A DNA stretch of 64,000 bases from a candidate division WOR-3 bacterium (lineage in GTDB: Bacteria > Hydrothermota > Tepidihabitantia > Tepidihabitantales > Tepidihabitantaceae). The position numbers were made by a program, and so were the translations under genes. The notes beneath the pieces are model-generated. The model searched no databases and was not told where the DNA came from. It saw nothing but the letters and a program-made list of their open reading frames with translations. Within the stretch, counting starts at the first letter, position 1. The number at the start of each line of letters is the position of its first letter. Below, piece after piece: positions 25,734 through 34,987 of the stretch. The DNA lies in contig VGIR01000001.1 in NCBI GenBank assembly GCA_016867815.1, forward strand, positions 62,001 to 126,000, in the 5' to 3' direction.

Positions 25734-27215
25734 GTGAGAATCGACTTGACTGCGAGGAAGAACTGGACCGGCCGAGTGCTGGTCGGGTTCATGTTCGAAG
25801 GCGATAAGACACCGCTGGCGATTCCGGGAGAAGAGGGAGAGGGTTTCGCCGCAGTGGCGGCCGGGGAGAAGTTCACCGGCCAGTTGAAGAAGACTAGCCT
25901 GCTGCGTGCCGAGGCCGGCGCCGCGAAGCTGATTCTCGCCGGCTTGGGGAAACGGAAGGAGTTCGAGCTTGACCGGGTTCGTTCGGCTACCGCCAAGGCG
26001 CTGAAGCGGGCCGAGGATATCGGCGCCGAGTCGGTGGGCCTGCTCGTTCACGATGCCAAGGAAGTCAGGGGCGAGTTGGCTGACTTTGTTGCGTCCGCAG
26101 TCGAAGGCGCCATCCTGTCAAGCTACCGTTTCGACAAGTATCGGACGCCGAAGCCGGATGAGGCCAAGCCGGTCGGCGAACTAGTGCTCGTGTTCGCGAA
26201 CACCAAGAACCTGTCGGCCGCGATGCGCAAGGCCGTCACCGAGGCGACGGTGCGCTCCGAGGCGGTCTGCTTTGCTCGGGACCTTGCGAACGAGCCGCCC
26301 AGCCCGAAGCCGCCGGAGAAGATGGCCGAGATCGCCGCGAGTTTGGCAAAGAAGGGCCGCATCACGGTGCAGGTGATGCACAAGGCCGAGCTGGAGAAAC
26401 AGGGAATGGGCGGCATCCTGCGCGTAGGCGCCGGTTCCCACCAGCCGCCGTGCCTGGTCCATCTCACCTACGCGCCAGCGGGTAGGTCGAAGCAGACCAT
26501 CGTGGTCATAGGCAAGGGCATCACGTTTGACTCCGGCGGCATCTCCATCAAACCCTCGGCGGGCATGGAAGCCATGAAGGACGACATGGCCGGGGCCGGG
26601 TCAGTGTTCGGGGTTTTCAAGTGGCTCGGTTCGGTCGATGTGCCGGTCACAGTCCACGGGCTGGCCCCGTTCGCAGAGAACATGCCCGGCGGCGGAGCAC
26701 AGAAGCCCGGCGACGTCATTAGGCACTTCAACGACAAGACCGCTGAGGTGATAAGCACCGATGCGGAGGGGAGGCACCTGCTGGCGGACTGCCTTGCCTA
26801 CGGCTCGACCCTGAAGCCGGACTTGATGATTGACATCGCTACACTTACCGGAGCTTGCGTGGTTGCGCTGGGAGATGAGTACTCGGCGCTGCTTGGTACC
26901 GACCAGCGGACGATTGACCGGTTGGTCGCTATCGGTAAGCAGCAGGGCGAGTTTTTCTGGCAGCTGCCGTTGCCTTCCAGATACATGTCGCACTTGAGGA
27001 GCAAGGTCGCGGACTTGAAACACACGGGTAAGCCCGGGGTTGCCGGTACGATCACGGCCGGCCTATTTCTCAAGGAGTTCGTTGGCGAGGGTGTGCCGTG
27101 GGTCCACATCGACATTGCCGGGCCGTCGTTCACCAGGGAAGACTGGGACTACGCGCCGGCCGGGGCCACCGGCGTGCCGGTTCGGACTATCGTGGCGTTG
27201 CTCAAGGGGCTTTAG
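25734..27215 (+). CDS. pepA: leucyl aminopeptidase (M17)
   Basis: The protein is 493 residues from a GTG with AAGGAGCTGAC upstream, the usual family length. The catalytic C-terminal domain has GKGITFDSGG (metal-binding Lys and Asp), KDDMAGAG and the signature STDAEGR (NTDAEGRL in most members). It removes N-terminal residues from peptides in the cytoplasm, complementing the two secreted carboxypeptidases. The ABC transporter genes follow closely. Confidence 0.93.
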   Translation: MRIDLTARKNWTGRVLVGFMFEGDKTPLAIPGEEGEGFAAVAAGEKFTGQLKKTSLLRAEAGAAKLILAGLGKRKEFELDRVRSATAKALKRAEDIGAESVGLLVHDAKEVRGELADFVASAVEGAILSSYRFDKYRTPKPDEAKPVGELVLVFANTKNLSAAMRKAVTEATVRSEAVCFARDLANEPPSPKPPEKMAEIAASLAKKGRITVQVMHKAELEKQGMGGILRVGAGSHQPPCLVHLTYAPAGRSKQTIVVIGKGITFDSGGISIKPSAGMEAMKDDMAGAGSVFGVFKWLGSVDVPVTVHGLAPFAENMPGGGAQKPGDVIRHFNDKTAEVISTDAEGRHLLADCLAYGSTLKPDLMIDIATLTGACVVALGDEYSALLGTDQRTIDRLVAIGKQQGEFFWQLPLPSRYMSHLRSKVADLKHTGKPGVAGTITAGLFLKEFVGEGVPWVHIDIAGPSFTREDWDYAPAGATGVPVRTIVALLKGL

Positions 27216-27235
27216 CAGGCACTGGGGAACCGCCT

Positions 27236-28026
27236 TTGACCTCTCCAACCGAGCATTCGGTTCGGTTCGAACGCGTCACAGTGACCTACCAGCAGTCGGT
27301 AGGAATAGAAGATGTTAGTTCGAGCTCAATCATGGCCAGTTCCTCGGCATAATCGGTCCGAACGGCTCGGGCAAGACCACGCTGCTGCGTGCGGTGCTTG
27401 GTCTGGTCAGGCCGACGTCAGGCAGCGTGACCATACTGGGCGCTGCAGGACGCGGGCTTGCGGGCGTCCGGACGATGATTGGCTACGTGCCGCAGCGTCG
27501 CACTCTCGACCCGCAATTCCCGATCTCCGTGCGCGACGCGGTGGTGATGGGGCTGTATCCGACGCTGGGTACCTTCGGGCGGCTGACGGCTGACGACAGC
27601 GGGCGGGTCGAAAAGACACTGGCGGCGGTCGGCTTGATTGATTCCGCGGACCACGTTGCGGGCCACCTGTCCGGCGGGCAGCAACAACGGCTGCTCATCG
27701 CCCGCGCATTGGTGCAGGAGCCGCGAATCATGCTCCTGGACGAGCCGACATCGGCGGTTGATGTAGCCACGCGGTCGGCGATTGTCGACCTGGTGCTTCG
27801 GCTCCATACCGAGCGCGGGCTGACTACGCTCTACGTAACCCATGATGTCGATGAAGTCATGCCCTGCGTTGACAAGGTGCTGTACATCAACCGCACGGTT
27901 CGGGCTTTCGGGAGCCGCGAGCAGGTTCTGAACCGCGAGACTCTGGAGTCGCTGTACGGCAGCCGCGTTGTCTTCGCCGAGGACGGCGGGCGTCGCTACG
28001 TCATCGTCGGGGACAGCCATGTTTGA
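27236..28026 (+). CDS. metal ABC transporter ATP-binding protein (one-base frameshift)
   Basis: A ZnuC/MntB-type ATPase. From TTG 27236 the frame reads FERVTVTY...GIEDVS and then fails. The Walker A GPNGSGKT lies in the next frame and continues through LSGGQQQRLLIARAL, MLLDEPTSAVD and THD to the end. Adding one T in the AGTTCGAG run at about 27318-27321 would restore a continuous FELNHGQFLGIIG. So the gene has a single-base deletion, either a true recent mutation or a sequencing/assembly error. Its permease partner downstream is intact, overlapping by 8 nt. Confidence 0.85.
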
Positions 28027-28855
28027 CTTCCTGCACTACGGGTTCATGCAGCGGGCCCTTTTGAGTTCCCTGATAGTCGGCACTACGTGTTCTTTCATCG
28101 GGGTCTTTGTGGTTCTTCGCGGGATGGCCTTCGCCGGCTCGGGTCTCGCACACGCCGCTTTCGGCGGGGTAGCGCTGGGGTTTCTTCTGGCCATCAACCC
28201 GCTGTTCGCGGCCGTGTTGTTCTGTCTCGGCACGGCCGGGTTGATTCAGGTTGCGGGCCGCAGGGCGCAGCTCCGGATGGACGCGGCCATCGGTATCTTC
28301 TTCGCTTTTGCCATGGCGCTAGGGGTGCTGTTCATGGGCCTAATGAAGCGCTACGATGCGCGGGTGTACGGTTACCTATTCGGCAATGTCCTCGGTGTGA
28401 CCGCCGGCAACCTGGTGTTGATGGCGGTACTGGGGCTGGTAGTCATCGGGGCCATCGGGTTCTTGTACCGGCAGCTCAAGTTCCTCACTTTTGACGAGGA
28501 GATGGCTGAAGCAAGCGGCCTCCCCACCGGGTTTCTGGCCGCGCTGCTGCTCGCCCTGCTGGCGCTGACGGTTGTTGTGTCACTCAAGACAGTCGGCATG
28601 ATCCTGGTCGAAGCATTGCTCGTAACGCCGGCCGCCACCGCCTACCAGTTGACTTACCGCTACGGGATGATGTTCGTTCTCTCGTGGATCGCGAGCGTAG
28701 CCTCCTGTGTCGCCGGGATCGTCATCTCGTACGCGCTCGGGATTCCGTCGGGCGCCGCTATCGTTATCGTCGCGACCTTGCTCTTCGCTCTTGCAGCGCT
28801 CTTTTCGCCGAAGAGGCGCAAGTGCCGTGTCTGCGGTCTCGAATCCACGTCTTGA
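28019..28855 (+). CDS. metal ABC transporter permease (ZnuB/MntB type)
   Basis: The protein is 278 residues with eight or nine membrane helices, belonging to the ABC-3 family that imports zinc, manganese or iron. Typical segments are GSGLAHAAFGGVALG and VKTVGMILVEALLVTPAA-like VSLKTVGMILVEALLV. The ATG overlaps the ATPase stop by 8 nt. The C-terminus ends in a short CRVCGLES tail. No substrate-binding protein gene is adjacent in the window. Confidence 0.88.
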   Translation: MFDFLHYGFMQRALLSSLIVGTTCSFIGVFVVLRGMAFAGSGLAHAAFGGVALGFLLAINPLFAAVLFCLGTAGLIQVAGRRAQLRMDAAIGIFFAFAMALGVLFMGLMKRYDARVYGYLFGNVLGVTAGNLVLMAVLGLVVIGAIGFLYRQLKFLTFDEEMAEASGLPTGFLAALLLALLALTVVVSLKTVGMILVEALLVTPAATAYQLTYRYGMMFVLSWIASVASCVAGIVISYALGIPSGAAIVIVATLLFALAALFSPKRRKCRVCGLESTS

Positions 28856-28879
28856 CACCGGTCTGACCCGACCTACAAT
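28852..28879 (+). promoter_or_regulatory. sigma70-type promoter, leaderless
   Basis: TTGACA at 28852-28857, 16-nt spacer, TACAAT at 28874-28879. The ATG at 28886 begins 6 nt after the -10 box, so transcription should start at or next to the start codon. Confidence 0.75.
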
Positions 28880-28885
28880 TCGTGC

Positions 28886-31800
28886 ATGGGCAGCATGAGG
28901 CGAGAGGCTGCCGCGTGGCTTGTTGTCATAGTGTCAATAGCCGAGGTCGCTATCGGCGCGACCTGGATAGAGACATCACGGCAGGACTTTGGCGACGGCC
29001 GGTTCGAGAGCAACCTGTTCGCTTCATTCCGCTACGCGGGTACCGTCGAATTCGTCCCTCGATTCGACCTGGACAACGACGGCTGGATGGACTTGGTGTG
29101 CTCGGAGGGCTACGGCGACAACGTGCATGTCTACTTCGGCGACTCGTCGGGTTTCTCACCGGGCCGTTCACGGTCCTTTCCGGTCTCCGGTGGCGGCGGA
29201 TGCGATATCGCCGACGTGAACTACGACGGCAATGCCGAACTGGTGCACGCGGGCTGGCGCGCCCAGTCCTACGGTACCGTCTACAAGGGAACAGCTTCGG
29301 GTCCTGACCCGACGGATACCACGAGACTGCCGGTGAGCAGCTCAGAGGCCGTGGCCACGGCCGACCTTGACGGCGACGGCTATCTCGATCTTGCCTTTGC
29401 CTCAGAGGATCACATCAGCCAGATCTACTGGGGCAGCGCCACCGGCTACGCGCCTATGAACGTCATGCCCTTGGACATCACAACCGACAACGGCCACAAC
29501 TGGGTGACGGCCGACATGGACAAGGACGGGTACCTCGACCTGCTAACCTGCTGCTGTAACTCGTACACACTCCAGCCGATCTTCTACTTCGGACCCAACC
29601 GGACCTATCGTATCGAGTGGCTCGATTTCTCTGCCGGTGACGGTTTCAACGCTCAGGGAGTCACGGTGGCCGACCTGGACCAGAATGGCTGGTTGGACAT
29701 CGTGTACACGGGGCACAACAACGTGACACAGGCATGGGTCTACTGGGGAGCAGATTCTGGATTCAGTATACAACGGCGCACGATTCTCAATACGAATCGT
29801 TGCTTTGGCGGCAGCGCTGCCTATGACTTCAGCGGCGACGGTCTGCTGGACCTGCTCTTCTTCCGCGGTTCCTACTACTCGCCATCGCAGTTCAAGCCTA
29901 TCATCTGTTACAACACCGGGTCCTTCCCGTATTTCAGCGACGCGCAGTCGTCCACGATTGGCAATCTAGCCATGAACTCGACCGGGGGTCGCGTTGCGGA
30001 CTTCAACAACGACGGCAGTGTCGACATCTACTTCGACGACTTTCGCCCGAGCGACTCCGCCAAGGTATTCTGGGGGCCGGACTGGAACACGGTCACGCAA
30101 CTTCCGTGCAATTCGGGTCACCACGGAATGGCTCGTCCTATCGGCAACGTCTACGACCGTTCCTACCGTGAGGACTACGTATCCTCTGTTTTTGATGCCT
30201 CCAGTACTACCAACTGGCATGCAGTATGGTGGGATGACTCGGTCTCGGGAGGTTCATCTGTCGAGCTGGCAGTGCGGACCGGTGATACCGGATTGCCTGA
30301 TTCGAGCTGGAGCGGCTGGTGTGCGGTTGCAGACGGTGATACCGTGCCGGATTCACTGAGTTCGCGGTACATCCAGTACCGGGCAGCCCTGAAGTACCAG
30401 AATCCGGCTTCGCTCCCGATGCTGTTCGAAGTGCGTATTGACTATGGCCCGGGTCTGACATATGACGTAGGTCCGACAGCTATTCTGGTGCCATCCGGTA
30501 CGGTAGACTCGGGCACGCAGGTAGCGCCGGAGGTCGTCGTGCGCAATTTCGGGACGAGTAGCGCCGTGTTTCCCACGACTCTTAACATTGGCAGCGGCTA
30601 CAGCCGGACTTTGGTCGACACACTTGCCCCCGGTGAGAGGGATACGGTCCGTTTCCCCTCCTGGACCGCCGGAACGGTCGGGCTGCAGTCGATCGTCTGC
30701 TTCACGGGCCTGGTCGGGGACGAGAATCCGGCGAACGATACCATCCGGGACTCGGTGCGCGTGCGGCGGGTGCTGAATCTGGATGTTGCCCCGCTTCAGA
30801 TACTCTCGCCCAGTGGCACGCCGGATTCAGGTACGGCCTGCGTGCCGAGTGCGGTCGTCCGCAACCTTGGTCGTACCGCTGCCGCGTTCCCGGTGACCAT
30901 GATCATAGGTGCCGGCTACACCCAGACGGTCCAGGAGACTCTGATGCCCGGGTTGTCTGACACGCTCGTGTTTCCGTCCTGGACCGCGGATCCGGTCGGG
31001 TCGCATGCGGTCACCTGTTACACGGCGTTGGTCGGGGACGAGGATCCGGCCAACGATACCATCAGAGGCTCTGTGACGGTCCTTGGCTCGCCTGTGCATG
31101 ACGTCGGTGCGGTGGCTATCGTGTCTCCAACCGGTACGCTGCAGGCGGGAGATACGGTGATACCCAGGGCGCGAATCAGGAACTTCGGCAACCGGGCAGA
31201 ACGTTTCTTCTATGTGCGGTTCCAGACAGGCACGGGCTATGACCGGACCGTCAACGTAACGCAGAGCGTGCGATCCGACTCGACGGTGGAATTGACCTTT
31301 CCGGCGTGGGTGGCGGCAGCGGGCGACTGGGCGGTCAGTTGCTCGACGATGCTGGCCAGTGATGGGAACCGGGCCAACGATAAGGTGACATCCTCGGTGC
31401 GGGTGATTGAACAACAACTGCATATTGAGCCTGACCAGTCGGACCGGTTGGAGGCGGGTGAGGGCAAGCTCTATCAGTTCTATGCTCTGCTCGAAGGCGA
31501 GACCGGGGGAGTTGTCGAGGTAGCCAGACCGTCGGCGCCGACCGGCTGGACTGTCCGGCTCTGTGACTCGGCCGGCGCGAGCGAGTTAGGTGACACTGAC
31601 GCGGACGGCACTCCCGATCTTGGCTTCGTGCCGCCGGGTATGCGCCGGGCTTTCTCTCTCGATGTGACGGCGCCCTCCAGGCTGGGTGGTGATACCTCGT
31701 CGCTTGCTCAAAAGACGTTCATCATCGCCGGGCACCTGGGCAGCAACTCGCTGGTCGCCGATACCGCGCTACTGGACCTGACTCTGGTGCCGGGTTTCTC

Positions 31801-32083
31801 GGTCCACAACTTCCCCAATCCGTTCAGCGACCATACCACGTTTGTGATCGGCCTGCCTGCTGACGGCGAAGTGAGTTTGACAGTCTACACTCGGGCGGGT
31901 GAGAGGGTGTGCCGGGTTCTGGAACGGTTCGCCATGTCGACCGGAGTCCACTTTGAACCCTGGGCCGCAGTGAACGACCGGGGCCGTGGAGTTGCGCCCG
32001 GCACGTATGAGTACGTTCTCGACTTCGTGCATCAAGGCAGGACCGACCGAATCCGCAAACGGCTGGTCATAACAAGGGAGTAG
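28886..32083 (+). CDS. large secreted VCBS/FG-GAP and CARDB protein
   Basis: The protein is 1065 residues with a signal peptide to ~25. Residues ~45-420 hold six or so FG-GAP/VCBS repeats with calcium loops such as DLDNDGWMD, DLDGDGYLD, DMDKDGYLD and DFNNDGSVD, predicted to form a beta-propeller. Three CARDB-type beta-sandwich repeats follow (~525-840; VVRNFG and GDENPANDTI recur). A FlgD-like sorting domain ends the protein (NFPNPFSDHTTFVIGLP, TRAGERV). Surface adhesion or binding is likely but unproven. It lies 3 nt upstream of the PorV-OmpA gene and forms an operon with it; its C-terminal part is duplicated as a pseudogene at 34.6 kb. Confidence 0.85.
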   Translation: MGSMRREAAAWLVVIVSIAEVAIGATWIETSRQDFGDGRFESNLFASFRYAGTVEFVPRFDLDNDGWMDLVCSEGYGDNVHVYFGDSSGFSPGRSRSFPVSGGGGCDIADVNYDGNAELVHAGWRAQSYGTVYKGTASGPDPTDTTRLPVSSSEAVATADLDGDGYLDLAFASEDHISQIYWGSATGYAPMNVMPLDITTDNGHNWVTADMDKDGYLDLLTCCCNSYTLQPIFYFGPNRTYRIEWLDFSAGDGFNAQGVTVADLDQNGWLDIVYTGHNNVTQAWVYWGADSGFSIQRRTILNTNRCFGGSAAYDFSGDGLLDLLFFRGSYYSPSQFKPIICYNTGSFPYFSDAQSSTIGNLAMNSTGGRVADFNNDGSVDIYFDDFRPSDSAKVFWGPDWNTVTQLPCNSGHHGMARPIGNVYDRSYREDYVSSVFDASSTTNWHAVWWDDSVSGGSSVELAVRTGDTGLPDSSWSGWCAVADGDTVPDSLSSRYIQYRAALKYQNPASLPMLFEVRIDYGPGLTYDVGPTAILVPSGTVDSGTQVAPEVVVRNFGTSSAVFPTTLNIGSGYSRTLVDTLAPGERDTVRFPSWTAGTVGLQSIVCFTGLVGDENPANDTIRDSVRVRRVLNLDVAPLQILSPSGTPDSGTACVPSAVVRNLGRTAAAFPVTMIIGAGYTQTVQETLMPGLSDTLVFPSWTADPVGSHAVTCYTALVGDEDPANDTIRGSVTVLGSPVHDVGAVAIVSPTGTLQAGDTVIPRARIRNFGNRAERFFYVRFQTGTGYDRTVNVTQSVRSDSTVELTFPAWVAAAGDWAVSCSTMLASDGNRANDKVTSSVRVIEQQLHIEPDQSDRLEAGEGKLYQFYALLEGETGGVVEVARPSAPTGWTVRLCDSAGASELGDTDADGTPDLGFVPPGMRRAFSLDVTAPSRLGGDTSSLAQKTFIIAGHLGSNSLVADTALLDLTLVPGFSVHNFPNPFSDHTTFVIGLPADGEVSLTVYTRAGERVCRVLERFAMSTGVHFEPWAAVNDRGRGVAPGTYEYVLDFVHQGRTDRIRKRLVITRE

Positions 32084-32086
32084 CAG

Positions 32087-33847
32087 ATGAGCTATCTCGC
32101 CTCTTCGGCACTGCTGGCCGTCCTGTTCGGTGCGGCTGGAAGCGGCACTGCAGTCATGCCTGTGCTCAGGATTGAGCAGGGACCGCGTCTGGCGGCGATG
32201 GGTGGGGCCGGAATCGCTTTGGTTGGAGACGCAAGCGCCATCTATTGGAACCCGGCCGGTCTGGCTCGGGTGTCGGGCACGAGTTTCGCGCTTTCGCATC
32301 AGCAGTGGTTTGCCGGCATCAAGGATGAGGTCCTCCACGCCGCACTGCCTTCCGGCCTGGGCGCGATCGGCCTGGGGTTGACATACAGCGGTGAGCCGGG
32401 AATAGAGTTCTGGGACCACAATAACTTCCCCGGTGACACATTCTCTACCTGGAATGGTGTGCTGACCGCGGGTTATGGCTTTGCGGTCGCAAAGGACTGG
32501 CATGTCGGCGCAGCGGTGAAGAGCTTCTACCAAAGTCTCTACACGTCGGGTGGCTATGGTGGGGCATGCGACATAGGGTTTGCCTGCCGGCCGCTTCCGT
32601 TCCTCAGCCTGGGTGCTGTCGCACGCAACCTGGGCGTCGCGATGTACGGTCCGGGTCTTGAGCAGATGCCCATTGAGGCTGGAGTTGGCGGAGGCTTCGC
32701 CCTTGGCCCGGCAAATGTAGTGCTGGATTTCGTCCTGCCGATTGACAACGGTGTGTCGCTGCGTGCCGGCGTTGAGTACAAGCCCATACCTGAGCTGGCG
32801 CTCCGGCTGGGCTACAGGACCGGGCCGCAGGACCTGGGTACGCTGGGAGCGTTAAGTGGATTGACTGCCGGGCTAGGCGTGGGTGTGGGTCCGTTCAGCC
32901 TGGACTACGCGATAGATCCCTATGGCAAGCTTGGCCTTTCGCACCGGATCGGCCTGGCAACAGCGCTATCCGCCAGAGGTGCAGGGAGCCTGAGGCTAAA
33001 GGTCGTCGATGGCACGAGCATGGACCCGCTGTCGGCCGCTGTGACAACGACCGGAACCAAGTCCTACCAGGGCCGGACCGGGATATCGGGTGAGGTCATG
33101 CTGACGCGGCTCCCGGCGGGTGAGCTTGTCATCTACACCAGCCGTCAAGGCTACCTGCCTCGAGTGGACTCGATGTACATTGCGGGTGACCGGGAGCAGA
33201 GCGCTACCATCGCGCTCAGTCCACTGACCTATGGCGCCATCACCGGCGTCATCGCCGACGCGGAGACACGCAAGCCGATCGGCGGCAGGGTCGCCTACAG
33301 CGGGGCAGTTCAGGGCAGCACCGGGGCGGACTCGATGCTGGGCAACTACACGTTGCGCAGCCTGCCTGCCGGCCAGTACCGCCTGACCGCGTCCGGGCCG
33401 ACCGACGACTATGTCGCGCAGACGTGCTCGATGAGGGTAGAGCCGGGCCGGATTACGACCAAGGACTTCTATCTGGTCAGGCGCCGGCAGACGATTGTGC
33501 TGCACGGGGTGAACTTCGAGACCGGCAAGGCGGCCCTCCTGCCCGAGTTCGACTCGATTCTCGCCCGGGCCGGCGAGATTCTCAGCATGAACCCCGGCAT
33601 CATGGTGGAGCTGGCCGGGCACACCGACCCGCGAGAAATCGCGACCACCGAGTACCCATCGAACTGGGAGCTGTCGCAGGCGCGGGCCGAGGCGGTGAGA
33701 CAATACCTGGTCATCAAATGGGGGATTGCGCCAGAGCGACTCACCTCCCACGGCTACGCTGACACACAGCCGATCGCTCCGAACAACACGGAAGAGGGCA
33801 TGGCCCGTAACCGAAGAACCGAGTTCCGCATTGCCGGGCAGCAGTGA
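32087..33847 (+). CDS. PorV/PorQ-like beta-barrel fused to OmpA peptidoglycan-binding domain
   Basis: The protein is 586 residues with a signal peptide. Residues ~25-300 resemble PorV/PorQ outer-membrane barrels (AAMGGAGIALVGDASAIYWNPAG). Two carboxypeptidase-regulatory-like beta domains lie at ~300-460, and an OmpA domain at ~465-585 (VELAGHTD, NWELSQARAEAVRQYL, NRRTEFRI). In type IX secretion PorV carries substrates at the outer membrane; the fused OmpA would tie it to peptidoglycan. Directly downstream of a protein with a sorting-like C-terminus, it may be a dedicated partner. Confidence 0.82.
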   Translation: MSYLASSALLAVLFGAAGSGTAVMPVLRIEQGPRLAAMGGAGIALVGDASAIYWNPAGLARVSGTSFALSHQQWFAGIKDEVLHAALPSGLGAIGLGLTYSGEPGIEFWDHNNFPGDTFSTWNGVLTAGYGFAVAKDWHVGAAVKSFYQSLYTSGGYGGACDIGFACRPLPFLSLGAVARNLGVAMYGPGLEQMPIEAGVGGGFALGPANVVLDFVLPIDNGVSLRAGVEYKPIPELALRLGYRTGPQDLGTLGALSGLTAGLGVGVGPFSLDYAIDPYGKLGLSHRIGLATALSARGAGSLRLKVVDGTSMDPLSAAVTTTGTKSYQGRTGISGEVMLTRLPAGELVIYTSRQGYLPRVDSMYIAGDREQSATIALSPLTYGAITGVIADAETRKPIGGRVAYSGAVQGSTGADSMLGNYTLRSLPAGQYRLTASGPTDDYVAQTCSMRVEPGRITTKDFYLVRRRQTIVLHGVNFETGKAALLPEFDSILARAGEILSMNPGIMVELAGHTDPREIATTEYPSNWELSQARAEAVRQYLVIKWGIAPERLTSHGYADTQPIAPNNTEEGMARNRRTEFRIAGQQ

Positions 33848-33924
33848 CTCCTGGCCGGACTGCGGCGGCGGGTAGACCGCTCACGGATTGCGAAACGCCT
33901 GACAGATCGGTTGCGGAAAGCCGG

Positions 33925-34272
33925 GCGGGAGCCTTGGCAGGAGTCATGGTTGGAGTCGCGGCTTCACTAGTAGCGGGAGCCGCAGCGGAGGTCGTTGCTT
34001 GGGCCGTAGCTCGTGTCGTAGCCGGCATCGTAACCTGAGCCGCAACTGAAGCTGTTGCTTGAGTCGCGGCAGGAGTCGCTGCGTGAGCGGCAGCAGGTGT
34101 CACTGGAGGCGTCATTGCGGGCGTCGCAGCAGGAGTCATAGCGGATGACGCAGCCGGAGTCATAGCAGGCGTCGTAGCGCAGGTCGCAACAGAAGCCGCT
34201 CCGGGTGAAGCAGCCGGAGCCGCAGCAGGAACTGCGGCCTGAGCTGCAACGGGTGAAGCTGCGGGACCCGTG
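33925..34272. repeat. 12-bp minisatellite, 29 units
   Basis: A 348-bp block of exactly 29 consecutive 12-bp units with consensus GCNGGAGTCGCA (for example GCGGGAGCCGCA, GCAGGAGTCATA, GCCGGAGTCATA). Units are degenerate but the period is kept throughout. A frame on each strand reads as a low-complexity tetrapeptide, and neither has protein character. It lies between the PorV-OmpA gene and its pseudogene copy. Confidence 0.85.
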
Positions 34273-34586
34273 CAGGGGTGGTTTGGGGCATCACGGCATA
34301 AGTCATTTTGGCACGGCCTGTTGTGGCACTTCCCGGCTCTACGGCAAATCTACGATATTGTAGAATTGGCCTCGGACAAAGTCTTCGCCGGAGATGTTCG
34401 ACTTCTCTGCTGAGTTGGGCGCGAGTCTGGATCTTTCAACACGTAGCAAGCAGTCTGTAGCGAACGGCAAGTCAGCGTCGCCGCTGGCATTCAAGCCGGG
34501 CCGCCATGTGCCCGGTCTCTTCAGATCTCTGTTGCGCACTCTTGCGATGTTCATACGTTGTGGCCTTGGGGTTCTCGCTGGAAGTG

Positions 34587-34987
34587 CAGATGAATATGTT
34601 CTCGACTTCGTGCGTCAAGGCAAGACTGACCGAATCCGCAGGCGGTTGGTCGTGACTCTGGAGCAGCACATGGGATACCTGGCCTGCCCACGGAGTCGGC
34701 CGGGCCGGCGAGATTCTCAAGACCAACCTCGGGATCATCGTCGAACTGGCCGGGCATAACGACACGCGCGAGATTGCCGCCGTGCAGTTTGCGTCGAACT
34801 GGGAGCTATCACAGGCTCGGGCAGAGACAGTAAGGCAGTACCTGCAAGTCAAGTGGGGGATTGCGGCGGAGCGATTGATCGCCCACGGCTACGCTGATAC
34901 GCAGCCGCTTGCGCCAAACAACACAGAAGAGGGTGTGGCAAGGAATCGGCGTACCGAGTTCCGGATTGCCGGGCAGCAGCAGCTAAC
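34587..34987 (+). pseudogene. decayed duplicate of the VCBS-PorV/OmpA gene pair
   Basis: Three collinear remnants are visible. 34589-34660 matches the last ~24 codons of the secreted VCBS protein (EYVLDFVRQGKTDRIRRRL against EYVLDFVHQGRTDRIRKRL). 34669-34690 matches the first codons of the PorV-OmpA gene (MGYLAC against MSYLAS). 34703-34980 matches its OmpA domain (NWELSQARAETVRQYL). The barrel and middle domains are missing and frames change. This is a tandem copy reduced by internal deletion. Its end overlaps the stop of the convergent GT39-like gene. Confidence 0.85.

Noticed and set aside
33741-34163. 140-residue Ala/Thr/Pro frame on the minus strand
   Set aside because: It is only a translation of the 12-bp minisatellite and the end of the OmpA gene; no start signal or conserved domain.
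33925-34272. CRISPR-like array
   Set aside because: The 12-bp units are contiguous with no spacers and no cas genes are nearby.
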